In this document: positions 34,977-45,228 of the stretch, piece by piece
Layout: each line of letters starts with the position of its first letter
How positions within the stretch are numbered: the first letter of the stretch is position 1
Source: Malachius bipustulatus
Taxonomy: Eukaryota > Arthropoda > Insecta > Coleoptera > Melyridae
Assembly: GCA_910589415.1 (NCBI GenBank)
Contig: OU342632.1
Span: forward strand, 38,639,637 to 38,703,636
Direction: 5' to 3'
DNA length: 64,000 nucleotides
Made by a program: the position numbers and the translations under genes
The notes under the pieces: model-generated
Seen by the model: only the letters and a program-made list of their open reading frames with translations
Told to the model about the DNA's origin: nothing
Databases searched by the model: none

Positions 34977-36600
34977 TCTATTGAGTTGAGAGTTCATCTA
35001 CTTGCAAATATGACTATTAAATATTATAAGAGAGATTAATGTTGTCCCAATTTATAACCCTACACCCTACACGGTTAAATATATTCTACGACCTAGGAAA
35101 ATTTATACAGTTAACAGTGTACATTAAACAAATAATTGAAAGTTAGCATGCAAGAAGCTGAACTATTCCATTTGAGCATGCAACAGTGAGACAAAACCCA
35201 AAGCTAACAAGCAAAAACTCTATTCACAATTCACCGGCATAACCCGTCAAAGATTCTTAGTTTATTAGGGATCAAAGGCGGTTAAGTGAGAGATCTGGTA
35301 GCTGGATAGAGCATCAAGGGCAATTGAATATCCTCAAAGCGACACTGAGGCAATCAATCAATGCCCAGCCTCTCCTCTAATTGAGGAACTTTGGCAGTAA
35401 CAACTAACAATCAATGTCGACTTGATAATACACATCTATTGATTTAATAATTAATGACATTTGTATCTACCTCGTTTATAATAATACGTAGGTACGTCAG
35501 TACAATACAATCAGTATCTATTCACTAGGTAAGTCGTCGTTTTCAGATTATTGCACCTGTTATATTATTATTTCCCCAATCCTTTATGACGATCGGGAAT
35601 TCAATAATGCCAATGCGGGAGGCTTTACATGAAACACGATCGACATGGATGACTGCAGGAAAAATGCTTATACAACTCCATAGAAGTTTTTCAATTATTT
35701 CATGACTTGAAAAATTGACGGAAGTACAGTCTGGTGATTTTGTTCGCTGAAATTCAACATTAACCTCTGAGCTTAACCAATAACGAAAGAGTTTAAATCT
35801 CGTTCAAACCGGTAATAGGTTTAGGTTTAATTTACTAGGTTTCTTTCACGCAAACGGGTAATTTTTTAATTAATTGATTGATTAAGCTCCTAATCTGATC
35901 ACATCGCTTGAAATCTGATTAGCCATCTAAGTGGTAAATTGGAGTACTGAGTCATGGAATAAATAATATTAGATCAACCTTTAAAGCGTTTTTTTTTATA
36001 GAAGTAGATTAATGGAATAAAAACGTTACATTTTTGCGTGATCAAATGAGTTATAATATTGTTTCACTGGACTGTTTCACAGTACCTATGTGAAATCGTG
36101 CATTTGTATCAGCGATCAGTTCAATGGCTGCACTAAATTTAAAATATAAGTTCTACAAGAATTAATTGTAATGTTAAATGTAAATTTAAATTTCATAACT
36201 GAAATTTCTTGAAAATTCTGGAAAATCATTATACTACCGAAAAATATAGTAACTTAGTCTCTGGACCAGGTAACTTTTTATTATGTCCTATATTCGAGGT
36301 CCTTGAAATGGATATGAGGCTATAAGCAGAGAAATTAGAAATTCCCTTTGAAGTAGTTTTAAAATCTGGAACCCCGGTGAAAAAAAAAAGAATATTTCGT
36401 GGAGTATAAATCTGCGCAAAGAATCTGTTTTCTATGAAAGTGTCCTAGGTGATACAGTAGGGCATTATTTATTAACCGACACTAAACTGATCTAATTAAA
36501 ATTAAAAAACATAAATTGTTAATTCAAATCAGTTAGGTACCTATTTGTATTAAAAATATGTAGAAATGATTTGCATGACGCCTTGACATAATACCTACGT
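34977..36600. other. Intergenic or intronic DNA
   Basis: AT-rich, no coding frames or repeats recognised. Confidence 0.4.
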
Positions 36601-37210
36601 TCCCTGCTTATACAGCGTTTGGGGATAGCAAAAAAAGCTGTTTTCAATATTCAAAACAAAAAAAAAATTCAAACTAAAAATCGCTGCAAGATTCTGTATA
36701 TTTACGGGAATTTCGAAAAACTGAAAGGTGTGAATGAGAACATGGATACAATAATTCTTTATCTACATTTTCATCAAATTTGCGATTTTTTTAACCTACC
36801 TAATTTTGAGATGTCGTCACCATCTTTTGCTTTTCCTATGGTCGCCATATCGGACTTTCACATGGATCTCCAGTCACCTTTGAAAATGCAACTGAACCGG
36901 GAAAGATAGTTTTTGGACATTGTGTGCGGGGGGAGGGGGGAGGTAGAAAATGTATATGACCTAAATTGTAGAGCGTAAAATAAGCAACAAAAAATTATCC
37001 TAAAGCAATTTCAAATGGAGAGCCAGGTTATTGCAAACAAAAAATAACATTTATTCCAAGATGGCGGAGAATACACATAGGATATCTTGGTCGACAATTT
37101 GCAGCTAAGCACCCCTCACACAATACACAAAAATTAGCTTTCTTGGTTCACTTGCATTTCTAACCCGTTTTTTCGACATAATGACTGGACTAATGAAGAA
37201 CCCATGGCAA
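36601..37210. other. Intergenic DNA with an unrecognised frame and a G-rich run
   Basis: A 96-codon frame (36619-36909) begins in an A-rich stretch and has no domain. A G-rich run (GCGGGGGGAGGGGGGAGG) at about 36927-36944 could form a quadruplex. Confidence 0.35.
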
Positions 37211-37620
37211 TTAGTTGTCTCCCATTATTTTGCAAGCACCTTTGGCAACGGAAAAGGATGCTATCAGTGCTGTATACCTTCCTGGTAATGCACCTGTTTC
37301 TTCACCAACAGCTAATTCCAGTTCCTCAACATTTTCATAGGTCCTGTAGGACGCTAATATCTTTTAAATATTGACATATGGGGGATCTTTCTGGCTATTG
37401 AACTGAGCTATTGGTTCCAATCCCCATCTCCGGATTTCCTTCATTCGGATGGAATCTAACAATGCTGCAGTTTTGAGCAGGGGTGCGATCTTGCGAAACC
37501 ACCTGGTTTTTCGTACCTATCAAGATGTGCAGAGATACGTCTGACCAGTTAAATTTTCATTGTAGATAATTGAACCAAGCACTTGATTGTCAAAACGGCA
37601 CACACTAGTACAATAAAATC
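37211..37620 (-). pseudogene. Unrecognised protein-coding remnant on the minus strand
   Basis: Reading the minus strand from about 37620 to the stop at 37211-37213, one frame stays protein-like over about 100 codons. It includes WFRKIAPLLKTAALLDS, MKEIRRWGLEPIAQFN, a single stop, then ILASYRTYENVEELEL and ALPGRYTALIASFSVAKGA. Further upstream, coding-like pieces continue in other frames (for example near 37530-37600). The amino-acid composition is that of a real globular protein, unlike the AT-driven frames around it. I do not recognise the family. It could be a transposon gene, an endogenised viral gene or a processed pseudogene. The minus strand shows an AATAAA further downstream at about 37050. 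Confidence 0.5.
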
Positions 37621-37676
37621 AAATTTTACTTGTGGTCATATTTCTTGCATCAAATGTTGTTGTCACAATACCTCGT

Positions 37677-37823
37677 CACAGAATAGAATAAATCAGAAGC
37701 TAAACTCGCCGGCGGCGCCTTTGATCTTTTAGAGACAAGCCACACCTCTAGTGGCCATTGCTTCATAGTAGAAACACATCATCAGGGCCGCCTCAGAATA
37801 GGTACAATTATTCTATTCTGTGG
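37677..37823. repeat. Short inverted repeat around a GC-richer loop
   Basis: CACAGAATAGAATAA (37677-37691) is repeated inverted as TTATTCTATTCTGTG (37809-37823). A third, partial copy, CCTATTCTGTGACCTCG, lies at about 37933-37949 and mirrors CGTCACAGAATAG. This may be the terminal or subterminal structure of a small element. Confidence 0.5.
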
Positions 37824-39199
37824 GCCCGCATTCAAAACTAATGAATTCTCATCTCAAATCATGGCGGATCTCTATGGGTCGAGTAGATGCGCGAACTCGG
37901 TATTTTTATTTAAGTTTATATTCTGATTGTACCTATTCTGTGACCTCGTTATGCCTATTAAAAATGCCGTAATTTGTAAATTTTGACACGTCAGTCCAAA
38001 GGATTGTTCTGGGAAAATTTTGCTTTTCTTCTTTTTGATTCACAAAACACCTACAAAAACTGGTACGTGGAATGGGATCTTGAACGCCATTTAATTTATA
38101 ATCAAATTTCTTGTGCTATGGTTTGTACTTCTGTGTGTGCAACACTCGAAGTTTTGTCATTGTACTTTTTTAAAAGAATTTTCTGTTTTTTCCAAATATT
38201 TTGAGAAACGCTGTTTTTTCAACATTCAAACGTCATATTTAAAAACATGTAATTACGACAGTTTTGAATCTTCGATGCCCTATTTCACATATTACCGTTT
38301 CCGATAGGAGCAATATAGAGAAGGATTATAATAAGTAATTGTATAGAAATGTCCAAACTTTAAATTGCTTCAAAGACTTTATTATAAAATCTGGCTTCGA
38401 AGCTAAATTATTTTTTTTATAAAATTGATGTAATAAATCTATTTCTATTTTTTTATTACATGGATTGACGTTCTAGCAATCGTTCGCTGAAGGTTTCAAA
38501 CTGAGAATTTGGAAAAAAAATCATCTTGCTTCACCAGGGAGTAAGATTTGCAATTTTTCATCATTGCAGCAAGTTTTAACTTGATTGGTTCCCGTAAGCA
38601 ACCTGCAGAATTTGATGTTAAATTAATCCCGTGCCGCTCATTTAAGCAGTGTTTGATTATAATTTGTTAAGACAGGTTACAAGCTATGGCCGCAATTTCA
38701 AAGTATGTTCACTAGTTTTAGTTGAGATTAATCCTGTATTAGCTTGGCAAAGTAAAACTATCTATTGAACCAGTCTGAAAGCTTTATTGTAAATGTAGGG
38801 ACATACTCTTTCTTAAGACATGAGAATTTTTACCAGAAATTAAAGTTACATTATATTGATTGGTGTTTTATTGGTTGATAGTTGGCCAGACTCTATGTGC
38901 GAATGTCATTAATTAGGGTCAAAATATAATTTGCGTGCAGTTGATAAAATTTTCTCTTGTGGTTCCTGGTCAAGTCTTTGTCATATTGTCAAGTAAGCAC
39001 AAATGCCGGAATACTTTAATATTGATATTTCATAATAATTACAGAACGTCACAGCAAGCAAGTAATTCAGGTCAGGTCAACATGATTGTTGATTCAATAG
39101 TTGATATTCCAAAATTACTAATAAAAGCTAACTTGCAAGCTTGATATAAAATTGGGGAAAATAGGTGATTGACTTGCTGACTTAATCAGAAAAGTTGAA
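37824..39199. other. Intergenic or intronic DNA
   Basis: AT-rich. Overlapping frames at 37983-38204 and 38113-38307 and the frame at 38935-39144 show no domain. Confidence 0.4.
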
Positions 39200-39343
39200 A
39201 TAAAAGAATTGACTCTCCAATTGCGGTGGCTTTCCGACTCCGCCCGCGGAGGGAGTAAGTGGCCCGCACTCTGCGAGCCAAAGTGAATCTGGCATTCCGC
39301 TAGTTAAGCGGGCATACTGGGCAATAAGGGCAAGTACTATCTC
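39200..39343 (+). promoter_or_regulatory. Candidate host-gene core promoter region
   Basis: A GC-richer stretch (CCGACTCCGCCCGCGGAGGG, GTGGCCCGCACTCTGCGAGC) leads into ATCTCAGTGCG, where TCAGT at 39342-39346 matches the arthropod initiator. No TATA box sits 25-30 bases upstream. A downstream AGTGT near +27 is only a partial DPE match. This is inference from motif position and composition. Confidence 0.35.
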
Positions 39344-39456
39344 AGTGCGTTTAGTGAAGTGACTACGAAAGTGTCCTCATGAGTCTTCTCTGATAAACGG
39401 AAAAGCTGACCTCGCAGCGGCCCAAAACTCCTTAGACCGACTGGGCCATCTAACAT
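39344..39456 (+). other. Candidate non-coding first exon with splice donor
   Basis: From the initiator A (39344) a 113-base GC-richer stretch ends at CATCTAACAT|GTAAGTACC, a strong 5' splice site. It contains one very short upstream frame (ATG at about 39379, four codons) and no long frame, as expected of a 5' untranslated exon. No acceptor can be assigned with confidence; one speculative partner is TTATTTCAG at 61712-61720. Confidence 0.35.
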
Positions 39457-40500
39457 GTAAGTACCTCTTTTTGGGTGTACCAAATGATAGTAGGTAATAG
39501 ATGATTGGCGAGTTTTTCATAAACAGTTATGTACTAGGGCTCCACAGGTTTGAGTCACTATAGGAGTATGTAAACATTGTTGATTCTAGCATTTCATACT
39601 TTTAGGTGTTTTTTAAAATACATAACCATTTTATTTAACCCCCCTTTAATTCGCGACAATATCACTCAGCAGTGATATTATGAATTATAAGTGTTTAGAT
39701 GTAGACGCCACAATAAACTTTATTTTTCTTTTTATCAGATTTTGATTTCCAGTATAGCACGTGACCTTAATTCCCGTAGACGAGAATTCTCCTCGTTTCC
39801 TTTGGTAGAAAACGAACATCTCCACTAGAGAAGCACGGAGCCTGATGATTACGCCGTCAATGCTTCTAATAAAAGTTGCACTGCAAAAGCCACGAATGCA
39901 TGAACTGTTTAGTGTCCAACTAAGGGTTTTCGCTGACTTTCGTTGACTTAGCACACCAAGAACGGCGAGAAAAATCTGATAACTGATGGAGTTCGAGTTA
40001 ACTTCATTATTTCATTACGTTATAGGCTACAAACTGTTTTTTCTGCATCTATTACTATTACTGAATGTATATGTAGACTTATAAGTTATAACCTAATTAT
40101 CTTTATTAAGAGTATCATTATTTTTTTAATGTTGACGCTTTGGATATTATCTACCTACTTCAATTTTTGATATTTAAGGGGAAAAAATGTATCTATATAA
40201 ATGTACCTACTTGTCTATTCTACACCATTACAGAATTTATTCTCGTTTAGAAAGTTAAGAGTTCTCATCTCTTCATCGCCTCGTCCATAAACCTCTTGCT
40301 CTTCTAAATCACATAATATCTACTTATGACGTAAATTAATACTTTCAAATCTTAAGGCCATTATGGATCTAATAGTAGTGACAGGCTTATCAGATACCTA
40401 CTTTAGGATTATGTTATATTAAATTTGCAACGTAACATTGTAAGTAACCCAAGTCCTACCCAACTCAATGTCTGCATTCACTGTCTTGGTCTAGCGTAAT
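39457..40500. other. Putative intron or intergenic DNA
   Basis: AT-rich. The minus frame at 39685-39954 has no domain. Confidence 0.35.
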
Positions 40501-40745
40501 TATTTCCCCCTGATAGGGTGACTGATTCGGACACACCCTAAGCCCCGGAGCCGATTGAATCACATCTTACATCCCGCGCCGGTAAAAGGGAACATTAGCG
40601 ACAGTAATTCGGTGTCCGTATCTGCAGCCGCAGACCTGCAGGATTAGGCGATCTATCTTCCGGGTCGCCATCGGCAGATTATCGAGAGTGCGCGAAGGGA
40701 TCGCTAGTGAAAGGGAGTTGGACCTTCCCTTGGGGGTTAAAGAGG
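40501..40745. promoter_or_regulatory. GC-richer non-coding island
   Basis: About 240 bases with CATCCCGCGCCGG, TGCAGCCGCAGACCTGCAGG and TTCCGGGTCGCCATCGG. No coding frame or repeat partner. It lies about 1.1 kb after the candidate first exon, so an intronic enhancer is possible. Confidence 0.3.
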
Positions 40746-41400
40746 TATCATTTACACACTGGGAAATTACATATCCCCTGTATAGGGCCTAAATACTGGA
40801 TTTAGGAGGTTGACTATACGGTATCCGGATATAGATATTGTGGTATGTACTTTCTAATCCAGGTTATTTCACTAAAACTCTTCAATAAAAAATAAATGAG
40901 CTAGACTTTTTTTACTCTAGAAGACTCTAATTGAAGTTTCTAGCTCTTAACGATCTAGAGGAATATTTAAAATTTATTTATTGATGTGGTATTATCTTGA
41001 GGATATCTTTTTTTTTAAAAAGGGGATTTTTTAACTTTTTGTTTTTAAGTTAAGGTAGGTATTTCAAATTTAGTCTGTCAACCAGGAAGAATTTATAAAT
41101 TAAATGGAATTCTTTCCATAACAGCAATCGTTTTGGAACTCTAACTTTTCACAAAATTGAGAAAAATATCTGCGGTGAAGTCTTCATTTTATTGAGCTTT
41201 AAAATCACTGTTTTCAGGATAAAAATCGTTTCTTTCCCTGCGCTATGATTTCTTATATCACTCTAGACAGTCTTATTATAAATATTAGAATATAAATTAA
41301 GAAAATCAGAAAATTATTTTCTAATGCTCGAATTTGTTAAGGTCTGAAAAGTGCAAATAACTCTTAAATATTAACACGCAGTGATGCCACAGTAGCTGCA
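40746..41400. other. Intergenic or intronic DNA
   Basis: AT-rich, no recognised feature. Confidence 0.35.
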
Positions 41401-41705
41401 TCTATAAAACTTCCCTCGTAACTCTAAACTAAACTCATCCCATCGGCCGGTTCCTCTGCCACGGGGACTCCCTCGACTGCTGCAGCAGCAGGAGACGGTG
41501 CTGGAGTTTTACGAGCAACCTCGCCTAACAACAGGTAACTAGTTGTCGATGTAAATTATCCCATTTCTAGGCTGAGAGGCCACTTGGGCCAGACACTACG
41601 ACACCTCCGGTGCCCATACACACATTTTACGCTGTCACGTGAAGAGCCTGCGTCCAAGCCTATAGCCGGACCTCCCTCCAGGCACTGATTGACTCCAAGC
41701 AACGT
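41401..41705. promoter_or_regulatory. GC-richer island with TATA-like motif and splice-donor-like site
   Basis: TATAAAA occurs at about 41403, followed by GC-rich sequence including GACTGCTGCAGCAGCAGGAG, and ACAACAGGTAACT at about 41529-41541, which looks like a splice donor. Frames through it are short and ambiguous. It may be an alternative first exon or a conserved regulatory block. Direct coding evidence is lacking. Confidence 0.25.
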
Positions 41706-42322
41706 TGCCGAAATTTTGTGTTTTTTAATGAATGTTATGATTTTGATTCACCAGATATTATGTTTCACTCATAAGCAAGTTAAATAGGGTAATTTGTATG
41801 TATTTCTTGGTCTTGTTGTGATAGAGGGCTTGAAGTAGATTTAAGTTCTGAAAGCCCGCCTAATCCACCCTAAGATTCTCTAAACTTATGTAGCTAGGCT
41901 TCGTGACTTTTAATAAGTAACTAAGTTGATATTAAAAATTAACTATCTACTTATTAACTCTCTACGTTGTATAACTAATAGTGACTACTGCAATGGATTA
42001 CTTCCCAACTAACAATTTAGTTTTCTAATTCTGAAGCTACAGAACTTTAAGATTTTATTGCTATTTTCTTACTGCTTCTCAAATGCAATTTAGTTACATA
42101 GCAGCCGTGAATACGATAGTTTGTTCTACAAAACAAAATGGATTTATAAGCTTGTTTCTAGGATGTTCTTATAATAAAATTATAAAATACCTTCCATAAT
42201 AATTAAAAAATTACTTTATAGTAGTTTACACAACATGTCTATAGAGCATCCAAACTGCTAAAAAACAAAATTGATTCATAAATATTATATGGAGATGTTT
42301 GACGATAGTTATAAACATGCAC
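41706..42322. other. Intergenic or intronic DNA
   Basis: AT-rich, nothing recognised. Confidence 0.35.
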
Positions 42323-42363
42323 CTCTTATTAAACTGTTTTTTAAAGACTTTGTGAAGCATTTA

Positions 42364-43136
42364 TACAGGGTGATTCAAAATTGAGTGCAAATATTTTAAG
42401 GGCTTATTTACCAGCCAAAAATAAGAAGTTTTTTTCATATAATCGTATGTCCTAACTTGCTTCGTTTTCTAGATACAGGGTGTAAAATTTTGAAAAAAAA
42501 TCGATTTTTATCAATTTCTCAAAAACCTCTCAGCCGATTTAAATAAAATTTTATAGGCTTATTTGTTATCATAAGGGCATTCCTTTGATGGGAATAACAT
42601 GAATTTATTAATTCCAGTGGCGTCTCAGGGGGCTACCTGAATTAAATTAAATGAATCTCAATATTCGATGTGAATTTATTAGGTACTTGTTTTAATAGGG
42701 TCTGGCACAGATTTTGATTTTTTTCTTGGAAACAAAGCTAGATACGAGTAAAGCTCAAGAGGCAAAAAAGTTACAATATTGACCGCTTAATCTAAAAAAA
42801 AAAAAAAAAATTGTCAAAAGAGCAGTGGCGTACCATAATTTTACCTATAAGTAACAAGTAGGTAGCCCTCGGAGACGCCACTGGAATTAATAAATTTATG
42901 TTATTCCCATCAAAGGAAGTTCCTTATAACGACAAATAACCCTACCAAATTTTATTTAAATCGGCTGAAAGGTTTTTGAGTAATTAATAAAAAATCGATT
43001 TTTATTTTTTTATTTTACACTCTGTATCTAGAAAACGAAGCAAGTTAGGACATACGATTATATGAAAAAAACTTCTTATTTTTGGCTGGTAAATAAGCCC
43101 TTAAAATATTTGCACTCAATTTTGAATCACCCTGTA
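42364..43136. repeat. TACAGGGTG foldback element
   Basis: The ends are TACAGGGTGATTCAAAATTG and its inverse, with TA on both sides (42362-42363, 43137-43138). Arms of about 250 bases are nearly identical. A second motif, GATACAGGGTGTAAAATTTT, lies 110 bases inside the left arm and is mirrored as TTTACACTCTGTATC. The loop at the centre is occupied by a segment with CAGTGGCG ends (42615-42883). Confidence 0.92.
42615..42883. mobile_element. CAGTGGCG-ended small TIR element at the centre of the foldback
   Basis: CAGTGGCGTCTCAGGGGGCT at 42615 is mirrored by AGCCCTCGGAGACGCCACTG ending at 42883, a TIR of about 25 bases. The 269-base interior is unpaired and includes an A-run and a further CAGTGGCG at 42823. 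It sits exactly on the symmetry axis of the foldback. The CAGTGGCG start is shared with the ends of the IS630-like transposon at 12427. Confidence 0.55.
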
Positions 43137-43212
43137 TAATAAACACCTCTTATTAAACTGTTTTACACCTCTTATTAAACTGTTTTTTAAAGACTGTGTG
43201 AAGCATTTATAT

Positions 43213-44101
43213 AATAATGTTTTTATAAAAAAAGCATTTATATAATAATGTAGTACACAACAAAAAGGTTTTATGAAAAGGCCGCCATGCTTAACACACT
43301 CCTACCAAGAACAAACGGTAGCCATTATGATCATTCGAAAATAATATTAAAATTTTTTAACATGGAAGTTAAATATCAATTGGATTTAATCAAATTTTAT
43401 ATCTTTCTACTTTAAAGCACCCTTGTATTCTAAAAACATAAAAATAAAGAGTCCAAAAAAATTTTTTCTAATTTTTTTATTTTTTTTCCTTTTTCAATAT
43501 TCATCAAATTCGTGTGGGGCATCAAAATTTTCCAATATAAATGCTATATAATCGACAATAAATTTTTCACCGCTGGAAAATTTGGAAGATAGGCACTCCA
43601 TAATGTTATAATACTTATAATAAAAAGCGTTCATATACCACAAGATTGGTAGAATTTGTAGAAATTATATTTTATAGACATTCTCATAACCCTTGTAAAA
43701 TCCTAAATTCTTAGTTGGGTTATTATGCACAAAATTTATATCCACTTCATTTTTACCAAAAAATTAAATAAATAAATAATAAATAAAGATTATGATCTCT
43801 CAATCACACGTCAACCAAAAAAATCAAATCCATATAAAATAAACAGCAAATTAACGTGTATAAATTATTAGGTATTATATCAGTAAAACTAAAAAAATGT
43901 GGAAAAAGTTAATTTTAACTATAGTTACTCTTGCTAAACCGTCCGCTTCTAATATCTCATGAAATTATTGTTTTCTGAATTTTTAAGACCCTTCTGTCCT
44001 CTTACTCATTCATAACAAATGCGTTATATGTCTAATATCCATGGAAGGTACCTACGGATTTTAAAACTTTTATAACACTCGCATAATAATTGTCATAACT
44101 A
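43213..44101. other. Intergenic or intronic DNA
   Basis: Very AT-rich, no recognised feature. Confidence 0.35.
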
Positions 44102-44860
44102 TACAGGGTGATTCATAATATGTGCGCAGGACTTCGCGGGATGTGATAGCTTGTTCAAAAATATTAAAAAAGTTTCGATTAACTTGGGTCGTAAAACCTA
44201 TCATTTTCGAGATACAGGGTGTCAAGAAATTTTTTTTTTCAGTTTTTTGACGATTTCTCATGAAACCTTTCAGATAAAAGACTAAATTTTTATACACATC
44301 TTATCGTTAATATTATTTACTTTTTGAGCTTTGACTAAATTTATTTCATATGGCAGTGGCGGAGATTTTGGGGTTGCATGAAATTTTTTTGGCCCTAATT
44401 TCTACTACGACATTGCGAAAATTGGCCTCGTGGAAGCCCGTTTTCTACATAAAAAAGGTGCTCTTGGTCAAATACTCTAATGTGAACTGTTTTCGAGAAA
44501 AATAGCAATTCATGTTAAAAAACATAAAAGTAGCAAAATGCTTTGCTGTGAACAAAAACATCACTTGCTTTTGATAATTTGTTTCACTGTCTTTTATATT
44601 ATATATAATATTTTTTTTTATTTGTCCTCCTAATGTAGATAATATTAATGGCAAGATGTTTACAAAAGATGGGCTTCGTATCTCAAACATTTCCTGAGAT
44701 ATCTAAAAAAAACTGAAAATATTTAATTTTTCTGGAACCCTGATCTCAAAAACGGTTTGTTTGCGGACCCATGTTAATAAGAATTTTTTTTCATATTTTT
44801 TAAATTTTTGAACGAGCTATCACATCCTGAATTCCTGCGCACATAATGAATCATCCTGTA
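44102..44860. repeat. TACAGGGTG foldback element, diverged
   Basis: The left end TACAGGGTGATTCATAATAT pairs with ATAATGAATCATCCTGTA at the right. Further pairs are GATGTGATAGCT versus AGCTATCACATCC and a T-rich block. A second motif, GATACAGGGTGTCAAGAAAT, lies 111 bases inside the left arm. The middle (about 44350-44700) is unpaired, contains CAGTGGCG at 44354, and is related to 24.25-24.5 kb. It is flanked by TA on the left and TT on the right. Confidence 0.85.
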
Positions 44861-45228
44861 TTTCACCTTCAATTTCTTACTCTTAAAAAAAATTCAAAAT
44901 CAGCAGTGAGTGAATAAATGTAGTGCAATTAATATCATTTATAGAGGTGCCTTAAAGAATAGTTACTCCGAAGTAAATTAAAATTGTTACTGCAAATAAA
45001 ATAATTAAGTTTGAAATCCCTAGGTAATGAGCAATTTTATCGTATAACTTTACGAACATTTACCCTCGGTATCCTCGTAAGTGTGTTCATCAATATATTA
45101 AAGTATAACTCGACACTTGCTCCAGTGGGAGCAAAGGCTAGATTAATAGCTTCGGTATGTGACCATTTGCGCAATTTTGCTTTAATTTTACATTTTTACG
45201 GGTATACTCTCAAATTAGAGTTACTTAA
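44861..45228. other. Intergenic or intronic DNA
   Basis: AT-rich. A 96-codon frame starting at 45011 runs into the next element and has no domain. Confidence 0.35.

Larger units (their letters stand above)
42323..43212. repeat. Direct repeats of about 40 bp flanking a foldback element
   Basis: ACCTCTTATTAAACTGTTTT followed by TTAAAGACTTTGTGAAGC precedes the foldback (42323-42361). On the right side the same segment returns: first a 22-base partial copy at about 43144, then a full copy at about 43166-43206, and GCATTTATATAATAATGT is doubled as well (about 43201 and 43230). Such long flanking duplication is not expected of a TA-target element. Confidence 0.7.
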
